Shown here: positions 1 through 8,776 of the stretch, piece by piece
Numbering within the stretch: position 1 is the first letter of the stretch
Layout of the letters: the number at the start of each line of letters is the position of its first letter
NCBI GenBank assembly: GCA_903823025.1
Contig: CAIJRK010000047.1
Span: 1-64,000, forward strand
Reading direction: 5' to 3'
DNA: 64,000 bases
Source of the DNA: an uncultured beta proteobacterium
GTDB taxonomy: Bacteria > Pseudomonadota > Gammaproteobacteria > Burkholderiales > Burkholderiaceae_C
Position numbers and translations under genes: made by a program
Notes under the pieces: model-generated
The model's database searches: none
What the model was told of the DNA's origin: nothing
The model's input: only the letters and a program-made list of their open reading frames with translations

Positions 1-42
1 GAAGAACATGCCCGCAAATCCGCTGCAAAAGCAAAGACCTAA
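1..42 (+). CDS. C-terminal tail of a CDS cut by the window edge
   Basis: Frame 1 is open from the first base and ends with TAA at 40-42, giving a basic, alanine-rich tail EEHARKSAAKAKT. Lysine/alanine-rich tails like this are common at the ends of real proteins, but 13 residues are too few to identify a family. It may be chance. If real, the gene runs rightward into the convergent toxin-antitoxin pair. Confidence 0.25.
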   Translation, partial: EEHARKSAAKAKT

Positions 43-108
43 ACTCCTCCGCTAGACCCCCTCCTGACGAGTCGGCTTCGCCTTAATGCCGCTTCGCGGC
101 CACCTCGC

Positions 109-411
109 CTAGCAGGGGGAATGCGCGGATTTAATGTTCAAATCCCGGTAAAAATTCTCGTGCGGCCCCAGTGCATCCAGGTAGATCAGGCGCACTTCGT
201 CCTCGCGGGTGTAACCCAGCAGGTACAGCTGTCCTTGGCTGCGAAACTTGTGTATCCACAACTGGGCCAAGTCGCCCTTCTTGCGTTCACCTCTATCGGG
301 GTTGTCTGCCACGGTGGCTACGGCAGCATCGGTGTCGGCAATCAGTGCGGCGTTGGTCAGTTTTTTGTAAACGCGGGCAAAGCGCCGCGTTTGCAGCACT
401 TGCCAGCTCAT
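109..411 (-). CDS. RelE/ParE-family toxin of a type II toxin-antitoxin pair
   Basis: A 100-residue basic protein with the RelE/ParE layout: an N-terminal helical part (RRFARVYKKL), a middle stretch around HKFRSQGQLYLLGY, and a strand with RLIYLDALGPHENFYRDL near the end. RelE/ParE toxins act on ribosome-bound mRNA or on gyrase; the sequence does not show which, so the target is unknown. The ATG overlaps the stop of the upstream antitoxin by 4 bases (408-411), the usual antitoxin-first arrangement that ties toxin translation to antitoxin. Length is normal for the family and the gene looks intact. Confidence 0.8.
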   Translation of the reverse strand: MSWQVLQTRRFARVYKKLTNAALIADTDAAVATVADNPDRGERKKGDLAQLWIHKFRSQGQLYLLGYTREDEVRLIYLDALGPHENFYRDLNIKSAHSPC

Positions 412-650
412 GCCCGCACAGCGTCGGTGCGGCTACGCGGCACGAAGGGTGCGCTGTCTTCACGGGGTTCGGCCAGGCTCATGAGGCTTTCGGCAATAAA
501 AGATGCAGGCAAATCGGGGTTATCCAGCGCGGCGCGGCCCACTTTTGCCCAGAATTCAACCTGTCCTTGTACGGTGCGGAATTCCGCCTTGGCGGCGGTG
601 CGTGCAGCGCTGATCAAAGATTCGTCTATGCGCATGGAAACGGTGGACAT
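408..650 (-). CDS. ParD-like antitoxin
   Basis: An 80-residue protein starting MSTVSMRIDESL, matching the ParD-like antitoxin family: a short DNA-binding N-terminal strand followed by helices (LISAARTAAKAEFRTVQGQVEFWAKVGRAAL). The start at 650 is preferred over the in-frame one at 674 because it opens the family's conserved N-terminus and follows an AAAGGC ribosome-binding stretch. It would neutralise the ParE-like toxin translated from the overlapping next gene and probably repress its own promoter. The palindrome ACAATTGT at 673-680 is a possible operator. Confidence 0.75.
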   Translation of the reverse strand: MSTVSMRIDESLISAARTAAKAEFRTVQGQVEFWAKVGRAALDNPDLPASFIAESLMSLAEPREDSAPFVPRSRTDAVRA

Positions 651-713
651 GGTCTGCCTTTCATAAGTTACCACAATTGTAGCCAGCTATCCCAACCTTA
701 ACAAGCCTTCCAT

Positions 714-1055
714 TTGGGTACTTGGCTGCAAACCCGCGCCACCCGCAAAGACCCGCAAGCGCGCTTCGAGGCTAAATGGAAACTGGTGCAACTGCTGTAC
801 CGCCGAGGCTGGGACAAGCAACGCATCATTGATCGCATCGGCATTGAGAAGGGCGTGTTGCAGGACGTGTTGCAAAGCCTGTTGCAGGGCGAGGTGTTGG
901 CGTTGCAGAAGTTGTTGTCCAAGCGCTTTGGCGTTATTCCGGCAGAGTTGGCGGCAACCATTGCGGCTGCCAACGCCGCGCAGTTGGATGTCTGGCTGAA
1001 CTTGGTGCTGGAGGCGCCCAGTCTAGACGCTATTTTCAAATCAACGGCGCATTGA
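714..1055 (+). pseudogene. Remnant of an Rpn-type (PD-(D/E)XK, DUF4351) transposase-like gene
   Basis: The 113-residue product, from a TTG codon, begins inside a known family sequence: LQTRATRKDPQARFEAKWKL and LVQLLYRRGWDKQRIID are typical of the middle of Rpn/PD-(D/E)XK nuclease-family transposase proteins. The part from IGIEKG to the end (LQGEVLALQKLLSKRFGVIP...) is the DUF4351-like C-terminus. The nuclease domain is missing. The text also jumps directly from QRIID to RIGIEKG, where the family normally has several tens of residues. This is therefore a doubly deleted relic of a mobile or genome-rearranging element, not a working gene. Recognition is from memory of the family. Confidence 0.65.
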
Positions 1056-1066
1056 GTTGGGGTGGC

Positions 1067-2692
1067 TTACTTTTGTATCTCCAAACGCTCGCCAATCAGT
1101 TTGTCGCACCCTCTATTAGCCAGTCGACAGCTTTCTTTGTAGTCGGCTTGGGCTTTTTGCAGGTCGCCCATTTTTTCAAATGCTTGGGCGCGCCCATGAA
1201 TAAAGCGCGGACTTAAAGACTTCCCCTCGCGTTGCGCAATTTCAATCGCTTGGCTAAACGATGCAGCCGCATTTAACCAGTCTCCTTTTTTAAAATAGGC
1301 CGCACCCAAGTTACCGTGCGCCTCCACAAAATCCTTGTTCAACGCAATAGATTGTTGTAAGTCAGCTATCGCTTGATCCGGTTTATCAATATGGATCAAC
1401 TCGGTTCCTCGGTTGTAGTAAATACGATAGGCTCCAGGCAAATCTGTACGGTCTTTAACTAACTTTTCTGCATCATTCCAAAGTAGTACTGGATGCGAAA
1501 GGGTCTGCAAACGTTCCATAGAAATTAGGAACATAGCTAGAGCAAGAATCCCCAGAATAAATGACGCCATGCGTTTATTGAGCTTGGCAATAATGATAGG
1601 CAGCAAACAAAAAGCGCCCACTGCCCACAGGTAACTGCGGTACAGCACAAACACTTCCTGAATGCGCACCGACGAGAACTCGGTAAAAAACATCAGCCAC
1701 GGAAACAACAAAGCAAATCCCGCCAGCCCCGCCCGTCCGCGTTTTAGCAGCAACCAAAATGCGCCCGCGCCCCACGCCACAAAGCACGCAGCAGCAACCA
1801 GATAAGGCGAGAAAAGCGACTGCGCAAAGGGTTCGCGCATATCCATAGACATCCACGCCGGGTTAGGAAAAATCCACAGCAACGCGTATTTAAAAAACAA
1901 CCACGTTTGCGTTGTGACGCTCAACGGATAGGCTAACTTGACGTCCCCCAGCATATTTGCCGCTTCCAACTCGTACACCGAGCCGAGCAAGCCTTTTCTG
2001 GTTAACAAGATAAACACGGAAATTGCGGCCAGCGCGGCAAAGAGGCTCCACCTTTGTTTGAGCTTTGCCAGCCAGTCGTCGTGCAACAACACGGTCAAAG
2101 CCAGCAGCACGGCGGGCAACATGATGGCGTGCTCTTTGGAGAACACAGCCAAAAAGTAAAAAGGCACGCTCATCCAAAGCCACAGCGGTTTTTGCCGGAC
2201 GCTGCCATGCACATAAACCAACAGCGTTAACAAGCTGAACAGCGTCGCCATCACGATGGTGCGCTGCACCAAATAACCGGCGGCATACGTGGCTACCGGA
2301 TGCAGGGCAAACAACAACGCCGCAAAAAAGGCCGCAAGACGTGGGCTTAAACCTTCTTGGTTGTGGTCGCCGTACACCGCCGAAAACAAGGTCGAGAGAA
2401 AGGAAAACAGAGCCAGCACCACCGCCGCGTGAAGTAGCAAATTGCCGACCCGGAAATTGATTAAATCCAAACCGAACCACGCTTTAGTCCAAGCCAGCGT
2501 GGCATAGGGGAGGGAGCGCAATTCAAATAAAGCAAAGTGATAACTGGAAACGGGTTGATTACCTTCGTTGTCCAGCATAAAAAAATACAGATCGTCGAAT
2601 ACGATTGGATTCCATAAGAACTGCCCATACAGTGCAGCAACCAGCACGGTCAATGACAAGCAAAGCAGTCCATTTTTTGTTGTTGTATTCAT
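1067..2692 (-). CDS. TMTC-like multi-pass membrane protein with C-terminal TPR; candidate pilin glycosyltransferase
   Basis: The 541-residue protein has about ten membrane segments (residues 8-410) and a soluble tail with about three TPR units (about 426-535). The first outer loop carries FDDLYFF with the acidic pair D33-D34, where GT-C glycosyltransferases keep their catalytic acids. The next part (LPYATLAWTKAWFGLD, then NFRVGNLLLHA) and ALLFALHPVATYAAG closely follow the TMTC/PMT-like pattern of membrane-embedded sugar transferases that use polyprenyl-linked donors. It lies just downstream of the type IV pilin gene on the same strand, separated by a terminator. That position fits transfer of a sugar to pilin outside the inner membrane. 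The fold is well supported; the pilin substrate is inference. Confidence 0.6.
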   Translation of the reverse strand: MNTTTKNGLLCLSLTVLVAALYGQFLWNPIVFDDLYFFMLDNEGNQPVSSYHFALFELRSLPYATLAWTKAWFGLDLINFRVGNLLLHAAVVLALFSFLSTLFSAVYGDHNQEGLSPRLAAFFAALLFALHPVATYAAGYLVQRTIVMATLFSLLTLLVYVHGSVRQKPLWLWMSVPFYFLAVFSKEHAIMLPAVLLALTVLLHDDWLAKLKQRWSLFAALAAISVFILLTRKGLLGSVYELEAANMLGDVKLAYPLSVTTQTWLFFKYALLWIFPNPAWMSMDMREPFAQSLFSPYLVAAACFVAWGAGAFWLLLKRGRAGLAGFALLFPWLMFFTEFSSVRIQEVFVLYRSYLWAVGAFCLLPIIIAKLNKRMASFILGILALAMFLISMERLQTLSHPVLLWNDAEKLVKDRTDLPGAYRIYYNRGTELIHIDKPDQAIADLQQSIALNKDFVEAHGNLGAAYFKKGDWLNAAASFSQAIEIAQREGKSLSPRFIHGRAQAFEKMGDLQKAQADYKESCRLANRGCDKLIGERLEIQK

Positions 2693-2705
2693 ATTTATAG
2701 AATAT

Positions 2706-2741
2706 AAAAAAAGGCCCGTACCAAGTGGTACGGGCCTTTTT
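2706..2741 (-). terminator. Strong intrinsic terminator after pilA
   Basis: A perfect 10-bp stem (2713-2722 pairing with 2727-2736, core GGCCCGTACC) with a 4-base loop. It is flanked by seven A on the left and five T on the right, so it can work on both strands. On the minus strand it follows the pilin stop and precedes the TMTC-like gene, so readthrough into that gene should be limited. Confidence 0.92.
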
Positions 2742-2792
2742 ATAAAAAAATTTATAGCTAATCTAAATTAGCCTACTAAATTCTATTTAGTA

Positions 2793-3257
2793 TTACTGAC
2801 AGATTCTTGGGGCATCAGTACAAGTGCCTGAAACACCCCAAGTTACTTGTCCGTCCGCAAGTGCAGGCGTTAGGATATATGTTTCACCGCTTAAACCTCT
2901 AACAGCGGTACCGGCACCAACTGCAGTAGCGGTTATTACGCCAGCTGCACTAGTCGCTACTGATGCGACGTTACCTACGGCACGGCCTGAGAAATCTTCA
3001 GGAACGCCATTTGAGCCACCAACACATGCAGTAATAGTGGTTGCACCGACTCCGCTTTGATCTTGTGCGCACATTTCAACTGCAGTTTTGACAGCACTAG
3101 TGGCTAAAACAACTTCAGTAAACCTAGCTTTTACTGTGTAGGTTTGATAAGCCGGCAACGCCACCGCAGCCAAGATACCAATAATCGCGACCACGATCAT
3201 CAGTTCGATCAAGGTAAAACCTTTTTGCACCTTGCGGGCCATAGAACGTGTGTTCAT
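2793..3257 (-). CDS. pilA: Type IV major pilin
   Basis: A 154-residue prepilin whose class III signal peptide ends in KG followed by [25 protein letters not shown]: cleavage after G13, phenylalanine to be N-methylated, Glu at +5, and the hydrophobic N-terminal helix that forms the pilus core. The C-terminal pair CTDAPRIC gives the usual disulfide-bonded D-region loop; two more cysteines lie mid-protein (EMCAQ, TACVGG). The start at 3257 is chosen because GGAG sits just upstream and the leader is then 13 residues. The mature 141 residues are typical of type IVa pilins. Expression is probably sigma-54 dependent (element at 3314-3329). Roles would include twitching, adhesion and DNA uptake; dprA is also in this window. 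Confidence 0.95.
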   Translation of the reverse strand: MNTRSMARKVQKGFTLIELMIVVAIIGILAAVALPAYQTYTVKARFTEVVLATSAVKTAVEMCAQDQSGVGATTITACVGGSNGVPEDFSGRAVGNVASVATSAAGVITATAVGAGTAVRGLSGETYILTPALADGQVTWGVSGTCTDAPRICQ

Positions 3258-3313
3258 AAGAAACTCCAGTTTGATTAACAAGACCGGGTCCTCCCGGTGT
3301 GAACTCAATGACT

Positions 3314-3329
3314 TGCAGGATGTATGCCA
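3314..3329 (-). promoter_or_regulatory. Sigma-54 (-24/-12) promoter of pilA
   Basis: Read on the minus strand this is TGGCATACATCCTGCA, matching the RpoN consensus TGGCAC-N5-TTGCA with the invariant GG and GC doublets at the correct 10-base separation. Transcription would begin near 3303, giving a leader of about 46 nt before the pilA start. Sigma-54 control of major pilin by the PilS/PilR pair is known in other proteobacteria. Confidence 0.75.
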
Positions 3330-3378
3330 TACCGCTTATCGGGGGTTTCAGGCCAGCGCCGGGGTCCAAAGCGGGTGA

Positions 3379-3462
3379 TGGCACACCGGACGCTGTGCCA
3401 TAGAATCATTTGGCACGCCTCGCGCTGTGCCAATCTGCCGTGGCACAGCGTGAGGTGTGCCA
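3379..3462. promoter_or_regulatory. Three phased palindromic sites upstream of pilA
   Basis: Three 22-bp palindromes at 3379-3400, 3411-3432 and 3441-3462, each fitting TGGCAC-R-N8-TGTGCCA. Starts are 32 and 30 bp apart, about three helical turns, so all three face the same side of the DNA. They lie roughly 75-160 bp upstream of the predicted pilA start, where sigma-54 activators such as PilR bind. They are also upstream of the divergent Sel1 gene. The spacers differ, so the conserved arms are likely under selection. Confidence 0.7.
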
Positions 3463-3529
3463 AACCAGCGTTCTGCGCGTTTACGCATTGGCGCATCCCC
3501 TTCTCCCCTCTTTTTTCACAAGGCCCGCC

Positions 3530-4021
3530 ATGAAACCCATCAGCGTAGATACCGCCAGCGTCATCACCAAATGCAGTCGGCGCACTTGGTGGCGGCGCAT
3601 TGCCGACGGAGCCGTGGGCCGCGTCGCCGACGACGCCCGAGGTCGGGCCATGTTGTCCTGGGCCGACGTGGCGCCACAGATCAGCCCGATTTTGAATCGC
3701 AACGACCTCGGGCGCGTGTTGCAAGCCGACGCCGGTGACGCGGACGCACAAAGCGACATGGGCGCCTTGTTCTCCAACGCAGGCCAGCACGAGGCCGCGC
3801 TCTACTGGCTCCAGCAAGCCGCGCAACAGGGCAACGCCGACGCGATGCAGTGGCTGGGCGGCTGCTACCTGTGCGGCCAAGGTGTCGCACCCGACGAAAA
3901 CCTGGGCATCATGTGGATTGCCAAAGCCGCCTCCCACGGCCATTTGATTGCGCAAGCCCAAATGAACGCCATGCGCTCAACCGGCAGCGAACACCTGGGC
4001 GCGGGCGGTTTAACGAATTAA
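3530..4021 (+). CDS. Small Sel1-repeat protein
   Basis: The 163-residue protein has a basic N-terminal part (TKCSRRTWWRRIADGAVGR) followed by about two Sel1-type TPR-like repeats (about 73-146; AALYWLQQAAQQGNADAMQWLGGCY, then LGIMWIAKAASHGHLIAQAQM). Sel1 repeats form helical scaffolds for protein contacts; the partner is unknown. No signal peptide or membrane segment is seen, so it should be cytoplasmic. The start MKPISVD is the first ATG downstream of the palindrome cluster. It is divergent from pilA and convergent with pgk. Sharing an upstream region with pilA suggests a pilus or surface link, but that is inference. Confidence 0.7.
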   Translation: MKPISVDTASVITKCSRRTWWRRIADGAVGRVADDARGRAMLSWADVAPQISPILNRNDLGRVLQADAGDADAQSDMGALFSNAGQHEAALYWLQQAAQQGNADAMQWLGGCYLCGQGVAPDENLGIMWIAKAASHGHLIAQAQMNAMRSTGSEHLGAGGLTN

Positions 4022-4041
4022 CGAATTAGCCAGTTAACAAG

Positions 4042-5247
4042 TTAACGAGGGGCCAACTCGGTCGCGCGCCGGGTCAAAATCTCAAACGCGGGCAAGGTCT
4101 TACCTTCCAGCACTTCCAGAAAAGCGCCACCGCCAGTGGAGATGTAACCCACCTGTTTTTCAATGCCGTATTTGGCAATGGCCGCCAGCGTGTCGCCACC
4201 GCCTGCAATCGAGAAGGCGTCGGATTCGGCAATCGCGTGCGCAATGACGCGGGTGCCGTTCTCAAACGCGGCAAACTCAAACACGCCGACCGGGCCGTTC
4301 CAGACGATAGTGCCTGCCGCCTTGAGTTGTGCGGCCAAGGCGGCGGCTGTTTCAGGGCCAATATCCAGAATCAAGTCGTCGTCGGCCACATCGGTGGCAG
4401 CTTTGATGGTGGCTACGGCGTCGGCGGCAAAGGTTTTGGCGGTCACCACATCGGTCGGAATCGGCACGGCGGCGCCACGGGCTTTCATGGCGTCCATCAC
4501 GGCTTGGGCGTCGGCCAGCAAGTCGCGTTCAGCCAGGCTTTTGCCGATGTTCAAACCAGCGGCCAGCATGAAGGTATTGGCAATGCCGCCGCCCACAATG
4601 AGCTGATCCACCTTGTCGGCCAGGCTCTTGAGAATGGTCAGTTTGGTGGAGACTTTGGAGCCTGCCACGATGGCGACCAGCGGGCGTTTCGGGTTAGCCA
4701 GCGCCAGCGTGACGGCGTCCATCTCAGCGGCCAGCAGCGGCCCGGCGCACGCCACTTTGGCAAACTGCGCAATGCCGTAGGTGGAGGCTTCGGCCCGGTG
4801 CGCGGTGCCAAAAGCGTCGTGCACAAAGATGTCGCACAAGGCGGCCATCTTTTTCGCCAGCGCGTCGTTATTTTTCTTCTCGCCGACGTTGACGCGGCAG
4901 TTCTCCAGCAACACCAATTGGCCCGGCTGCACGCTCACGCCGTCCACCCAGTTGGCAACCAGCGGCACGTCGCGGCCCATTAATTCGGCTAGGCGCTGGG
5001 CGACAGGGGCCAGCGAATCGGCGGGCTTGAAGTCGCCTTCGGTTGGGCGGCCCAAATGCGAGGTCACCATCACCGCAGCGCCCGCGTCCAACGCCATTTG
5101 AATGCAGGCCATAGAGGCGCGAATGCGGGTGTCTTCGGTGATCGCGCCTGTGGCGTCTTGGGGCACGTTCAGGTCGGCCCGGATAAACACACGTTGACCG
5201 TTAACCTGGCCTTGGGCACACAAATCGGAGAAGCGAATAACGTTCAT
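4042..5247 (-). CDS. pgk: Phosphoglycerate kinase
   Basis: This 401-residue enzyme moves a phosphate between 1,3-bisphosphoglycerate and ADP in glycolysis and gluconeogenesis. Family marks are [11 protein letters not shown] near the N-terminus (substrate site), [22 protein letters not shown], the hinge/nucleotide region [13 protein letters not shown], and the C-terminal GGGDTLAA and STGGGAFLE loops that bind nucleotide. The start MNVIRFSDL at 5247 has AGGAA upstream; in-frame codons further upstream lack family similarity. Length is normal. It stands apart from other glycolytic genes, convergent with the Sel1 gene. Confidence 0.97.
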   Translation of the reverse strand: MNVIRFSDLCAQGQVNGQRVFIRADLNVPQDATGAITEDTRIRASMACIQMALDAGAAVMVTSHLGRPTEGDFKPADSLAPVAQRLAELMGRDVPLVANWVDGVSVQPGQLVLLENCRVNVGEKKNNDALAKKMAALCDIFVHDAFGTAHRAEASTYGIAQFAKVACAGPLLAAEMDAVTLALANPKRPLVAIVAGSKVSTKLTILKSLADKVDQLIVGGGIANTFMLAAGLNIGKSLAERDLLADAQAVMDAMKARGAAVPIPTDVVTAKTFAADAVATIKAATDVADDDLILDIGPETAAALAAQLKAAGTIVWNGPVGVFEFAAFENGTRVIAHAIAESDAFSIAGGGDTLAAIAKYGIEKQVGYISTGGGAFLEVLEGKTLPAFEILTRRATELAPR

Positions 5248-5314
5248 TAAAAAATTCCTGACGGTTGAAATAGGGGACTTCGGATTGTAGGGAGTGGCCT
5301 GTTTTTGGTCGCCC

Positions 5315-8300
5315 TCAGTGGCTTGACGTGATGGCTTGCACCGCGTCTGCCAAGGCCTGCGGCAACTGCGCGGCCAGTTTGGCGCACCGGGGCACATCAC
5401 CTGCGTTGGCTGCCGTCTCCAGGTCTTCGCTCAACGCGCCCAGCAACAAAGCACCCACGGTGCGGGCGCTTGATTTGAGCATGTGCGCCACATCGGCCAG
5501 GCTGTTGAGGTCGTCCGTGGTAGCGGCAACACCGATCACGGCAACGTGCTTTTGCGCACTCACTTGAAACTTCTCAAGCAAACGCTCATGCAGGGCCGGG
5601 TTGTCCCCCACGATTTGACTCAAGGTGGCAGGATTCCAGACACTCAGCGCAACCGGCGGCTCTGCGGGCGCCGGGCTGGACAAGGCAGGTGCCGTCATGG
5701 CTTGGGGCGGCAACAACATTGGCAAAGGCAATGTCAAGGGCGGCAACCACTTTGCCAACATCGCCTCCAGCTCTTTTAGGCGCAAGGGTTTGGACAAATA
5801 GTCGTCCATGCCCTGCCTCAAACAGCGCTCGGCTTCGCCTTGCATGGCGTTGCCCGTGACCGCCACAATGGGCAAGTGCGTGCCCGCAGGCTCACACTGA
5901 CGAATCGCCGCAGTCAGCTCAAAACCATCCATATTGGGCATATTGCAATCCGTGAGCAACAGCGCAAAACGCTGGGATCGCCACAGTGCCAGCGCCACCA
6001 CACCATCTTCAGCCCTTTCAGCGGCATACCCGAGCAGATGTAGCTGCTCTAACAACACGTCGCAATTGACCTCGTTATCTTCAGCCACCAAGATGAGCTG
6101 GCCGCTGCGCTCTGCTTCTTGAACTGTCGGAGTCATGCTCTGTACGCACACGCCTGCCCAAGAGGTTTCCTGGCGAGGTATGTCCCGCATCGGTTGAGTT
6201 GCTTCTTTCAGCACAAACTCCACAACAAACTCAGACCCCAGGCCCAGCGTGCTGTGAACACTCACCCGCCCGTTCATCAATTCAACGAGGCGCTTGGTAA
6301 TGGACAAACCCAGCCCAGTGCCGCCAAACTTTCTAGCCGAGCTGGCATCCGCCTGGATAAACGGCTGAAACAATTTGGCGACGATGTCTTGCTGCATCCC
6401 AATGCCGTTGTCACGGACACAAAATTGCACACAGGCAACCCCGTCATCACGCACGGTCGGATAGATACTCAACAACACTTTGCCATCGGTGCGGGTGATA
6501 AATTTAATGGCGTTGCCCAGCAAGTTAAGCAAAATCTGGCGTAGCCGGGTGGGGTCAGAAAATAGCCAGGTCGGCAATGTCGGGTCAATCAACAACGCGA
6601 CCTCTGTTTGTTTTGCACTGGCCATCCCCTGCATGAGCAGGGTCACTCTTTCAGCAACTTCGCGCAGATGCGTGGGTATGTATTCAACCTCCAGCTTGCC
6701 CGCCTCGATCTTTGAAAAATCAAGAATGTCATTGAGGATACAAAGTAAGTCCAGCGAAGAGGTTTGAATGACTTGCACCATGCGGTGCTGCTCGGGCGTC
6801 AAGGCCGACACTTGCAAAATATCGGCCATGCCCACGACGCCGTTCATGGGCGTGCGAATCTCATGGCTCATGTTGGACAAAAACTCTGACTTGGCCTGAT
6901 TCGCCGCCTGGGCGCGTTCTTCGGCCCGTTTGCGCTTGGTGATTTCATTGCTCACGCAGATGTACTTCACGGGCTTGCCGTCCTCACCCATAAAGGCGGT
7001 GACCGTCATATCCAGCCAATAAAGATGACCCGCCTTGGCCCGGTTGCAAATCTCGGCGTGCCAGACCCCACCTTGATTGACGCTGTCATACATGGCCTTG
7101 AAAAATTCGGACGGGTGATAACCAGAGTCCAGCACGCGATGACACTGGCCCAAAATCTCATCCCGCGCATAGCCCGTGATCTCACAAAATTTGTCGTTGC
7201 AATAAATCAGGCGTCCCGCCAGATCAGTCAAACTCACCGACGAATGATGATCGAACACATACATGTACTGGTCAAGGTCGCGCTGGGCATTTTTGACTCG
7301 GGCCACACTGGCTTGCAACAACGCGGTCTTTTGCTGCACCACCTGTTCAAGCTGATCGCGGTAGCGTTGCAACTCCAGCTCATTGGCCTGACGTTGCGTG
7401 ATGTCGGTTTGAATGAGCAGGTACTTTTCAGGCCATCCATTGAGTCCCCAGAAAGGCGACACGACGGTGTGCGTCCAATAGGAATGCCCGCCTTTGGCAA
7501 GGTTACAAACCTCTCCGCGCCAGACCTGACCCAAGGTCATCGCCTGCGATGCGCCCTCAAAAAACGCCTCGGGATGCAAACCAAAACTCAGCTCACGATA
7601 ATTTTTACCGAGTAGTTCTTCCCTGGCATAGCCACTGATGTCGCAAAAATTATCATTCACAGAGGTGATGCATTCCTGCAAGTCAATCGTCACCACGATG
7701 GCGCTCTGATTCAAGGCCGCCACGACGCTTTTGAGTTCATGGCTGAGGATGGCTTTACGTTGAAGCAAAGCCTGTGCAACCTGTTTGCCTTTCTCGACAT
7801 AGATCGTCAAAGCCATGCCCGTCAGGGACAGCATGACCATGTAAAACCAGTAGGATGTCAACTGATAGATCGACAGCACCTCATGCGAGAAGTCCCTGCC
7901 GTGGTGGATGCCGTGGTGGATGCCGATACCGTCCAATACCGCAATAACCAGCAATGCCAAGCTGGTTCCCCGCTTACCCAAACGCACAGCCGACCAGACC
8001 AGGTACAAAAACATCCAAAAAAATTGCGAGACGTCACTCAACAAAAAGTAAAGCCACTCCGGCAATAAGGTGCTGCCCCAATTTAAAAAAGCAATGCCCC
8101 CGACCAGCACGGTCAAGCCTGAAACAAGTGCCGTTTCAAGGAGTATTTTGGTTGAGGGTCGGACGTAGGGTCTTGAGGCTGAAGGCCACCACACCAAGAG
8201 AGAGGTGGTCACCAAAACAACCCCCAACGTGTCGCCGCGCCACCAGTCAACCAAGCTGGAAACATAGTCTTCAGGGCGCACAACGCCGGCCAGCCACAAA

Positions 8301-8713
8301 GTCGTGGTTCCGATAAGGGCACTCACCAAAGCACTCGCGAAACCCCCTAAGCCAACTTTAAGCAAGTCCGGGCAACTGAGTAATTCCGCATTGAACTTGT
8401 GCCGATAACTAATCAGCCAAGTGCCAAACCAGGCAGCCAATGCCGCCCCACCGGCTATCAAGGCGCCCGTCAACACCGCATCACCGAGCCACAAGTTAGC
8501 TAAAAAAGCACCAAAGAAAACACTCCAAAAATAACGGGAACCACCCAGGAGCAAAGCAGCCAGCCCCACGCCACTGGCAAGAAAGAGAATGCTGGTAGAA
8601 CCATTGACCGTGAAATAGGTGCGCGAAATCCAGGAGGTCAAAAAATACAGGACACCAGCAGCCAGCAACTTGAGCAGTTCAGCACGATTAAAAGGGGGGT
8701 TGTTGTTTGTCAT
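5315..8713 (-). CDS. MASE1-PAS-PAS hybrid sensor histidine kinase with receiver and Hpt
   Basis: About 1132 residues, last gene of the chemosensory operon. In order: a MASE1 multi-pass membrane sensor (about 15-310), two PAS domains (about 326-441 and 481-593), HisKA with [12 protein letters not shown] (phosphorylated His about 617), an HATPase domain ([15 protein letters not shown]), a receiver with [10 protein letters not shown] (Asp about 922), a proline-rich linker, and an Hpt domain with [10 protein letters not shown] (His about 1077). This is a complete His-Asp-His relay ending in an Hpt able to pass phosphate to a separate regulator; the receivers upstream in the operon are candidates. 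The ATG at 8713 is preferred; an in-frame TTG at 8770 would add 19 residues. Input signal unknown. Confidence 0.88.
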   Translation of the reverse strand: MTNNNPPFNRAELLKLLAAGVLYFLTSWISRTYFTVNGSTSILFLASGVGLAALLLGGSRYFWSVFFGAFLANLWLGDAVLTGALIAGGAALAAWFGTWLISYRHKFNAELLSCPDLLKVGLGGFASALVSALIGTTTLWLAGVVRPEDYVSSLVDWWRGDTLGVVLVTTSLLVWWPSASRPYVRPSTKILLETALVSGLTVLVGGIAFLNWGSTLLPEWLYFLLSDVSQFFWMFLYLVWSAVRLGKRGTSLALLVIAVLDGIGIHHGIHHGRDFSHEVLSIYQLTSYWFYMVMLSLTGMALTIYVEKGKQVAQALLQRKAILSHELKSVVAALNQSAIVVTIDLQECITSVNDNFCDISGYAREELLGKNYRELSFGLHPEAFFEGASQAMTLGQVWRGEVCNLAKGGHSYWTHTVVSPFWGLNGWPEKYLLIQTDITQRQANELELQRYRDQLEQVVQQKTALLQASVARVKNAQRDLDQYMYVFDHHSSVSLTDLAGRLIYCNDKFCEITGYARDEILGQCHRVLDSGYHPSEFFKAMYDSVNQGGVWHAEICNRAKAGHLYWLDMTVTAFMGEDGKPVKYICVSNEITKRKRAEERAQAANQAKSEFLSNMSHEIRTPMNGVVGMADILQVSALTPEQHRMVQVIQTSSLDLLCILNDILDFSKIEAGKLEVEYIPTHLREVAERVTLLMQGMASAKQTEVALLIDPTLPTWLFSDPTRLRQILLNLLGNAIKFITRTDGKVLLSIYPTVRDDGVACVQFCVRDNGIGMQQDIVAKLFQPFIQADASSARKFGGTGLGLSITKRLVELMNGRVSVHSTLGLGSEFVVEFVLKEATQPMRDIPRQETSWAGVCVQSMTPTVQEAERSGQLILVAEDNEVNCDVLLEQLHLLGYAAERAEDGVVALALWRSQRFALLLTDCNMPNMDGFELTAAIRQCEPAGTHLPIVAVTGNAMQGEAERCLRQGMDDYLSKPLRLKELEAMLAKWLPPLTLPLPMLLPPQAMTAPALSSPAPAEPPVALSVWNPATLSQIVGDNPALHERLLEKFQVSAQKHVAVIGVAATTDDLNSLADVAHMLKSSARTVGALLLGALSEDLETAANAGDVPRCAKLAAQLPQALADAVQAITSSH

Positions 8714-8776
8714 GCCGTGGCGGATCAAGTCGTCATTAAAAATCCATGCGTTGACGCCAACCGGCGCCAACGATTC

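Noticed and set aside
60-118. CCCCCTCCT and AGCAGGGGG around 57-119 as a terminator between convergent genes
   Set aside because: Pairing is imperfect, the loop is long and there is no T-run.
1890-2480. A 196-codon minus-strand frame inside the TMTC-like gene
   Set aside because: Alternative frame of a gene with convincing membrane and TPR pattern; Arg/Gly-rich without domains.
3411-3432. TGGCACG at 3411 as the -24 box of a plus-strand sigma-54 promoter for the Sel1 gene
   Set aside because: The required TTGC at the -12 position is absent (GCGC is found), so it fits better as one arm of a palindromic protein-binding site.
3305-3961. A 218-codon minus-strand frame across the Sel1 gene and the pilA upstream region
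   Set aside because: It would overlap the palindromes and the sigma-54 promoter and lacks any recognisable protein pattern; the plus-strand Sel1 repeats are clear.
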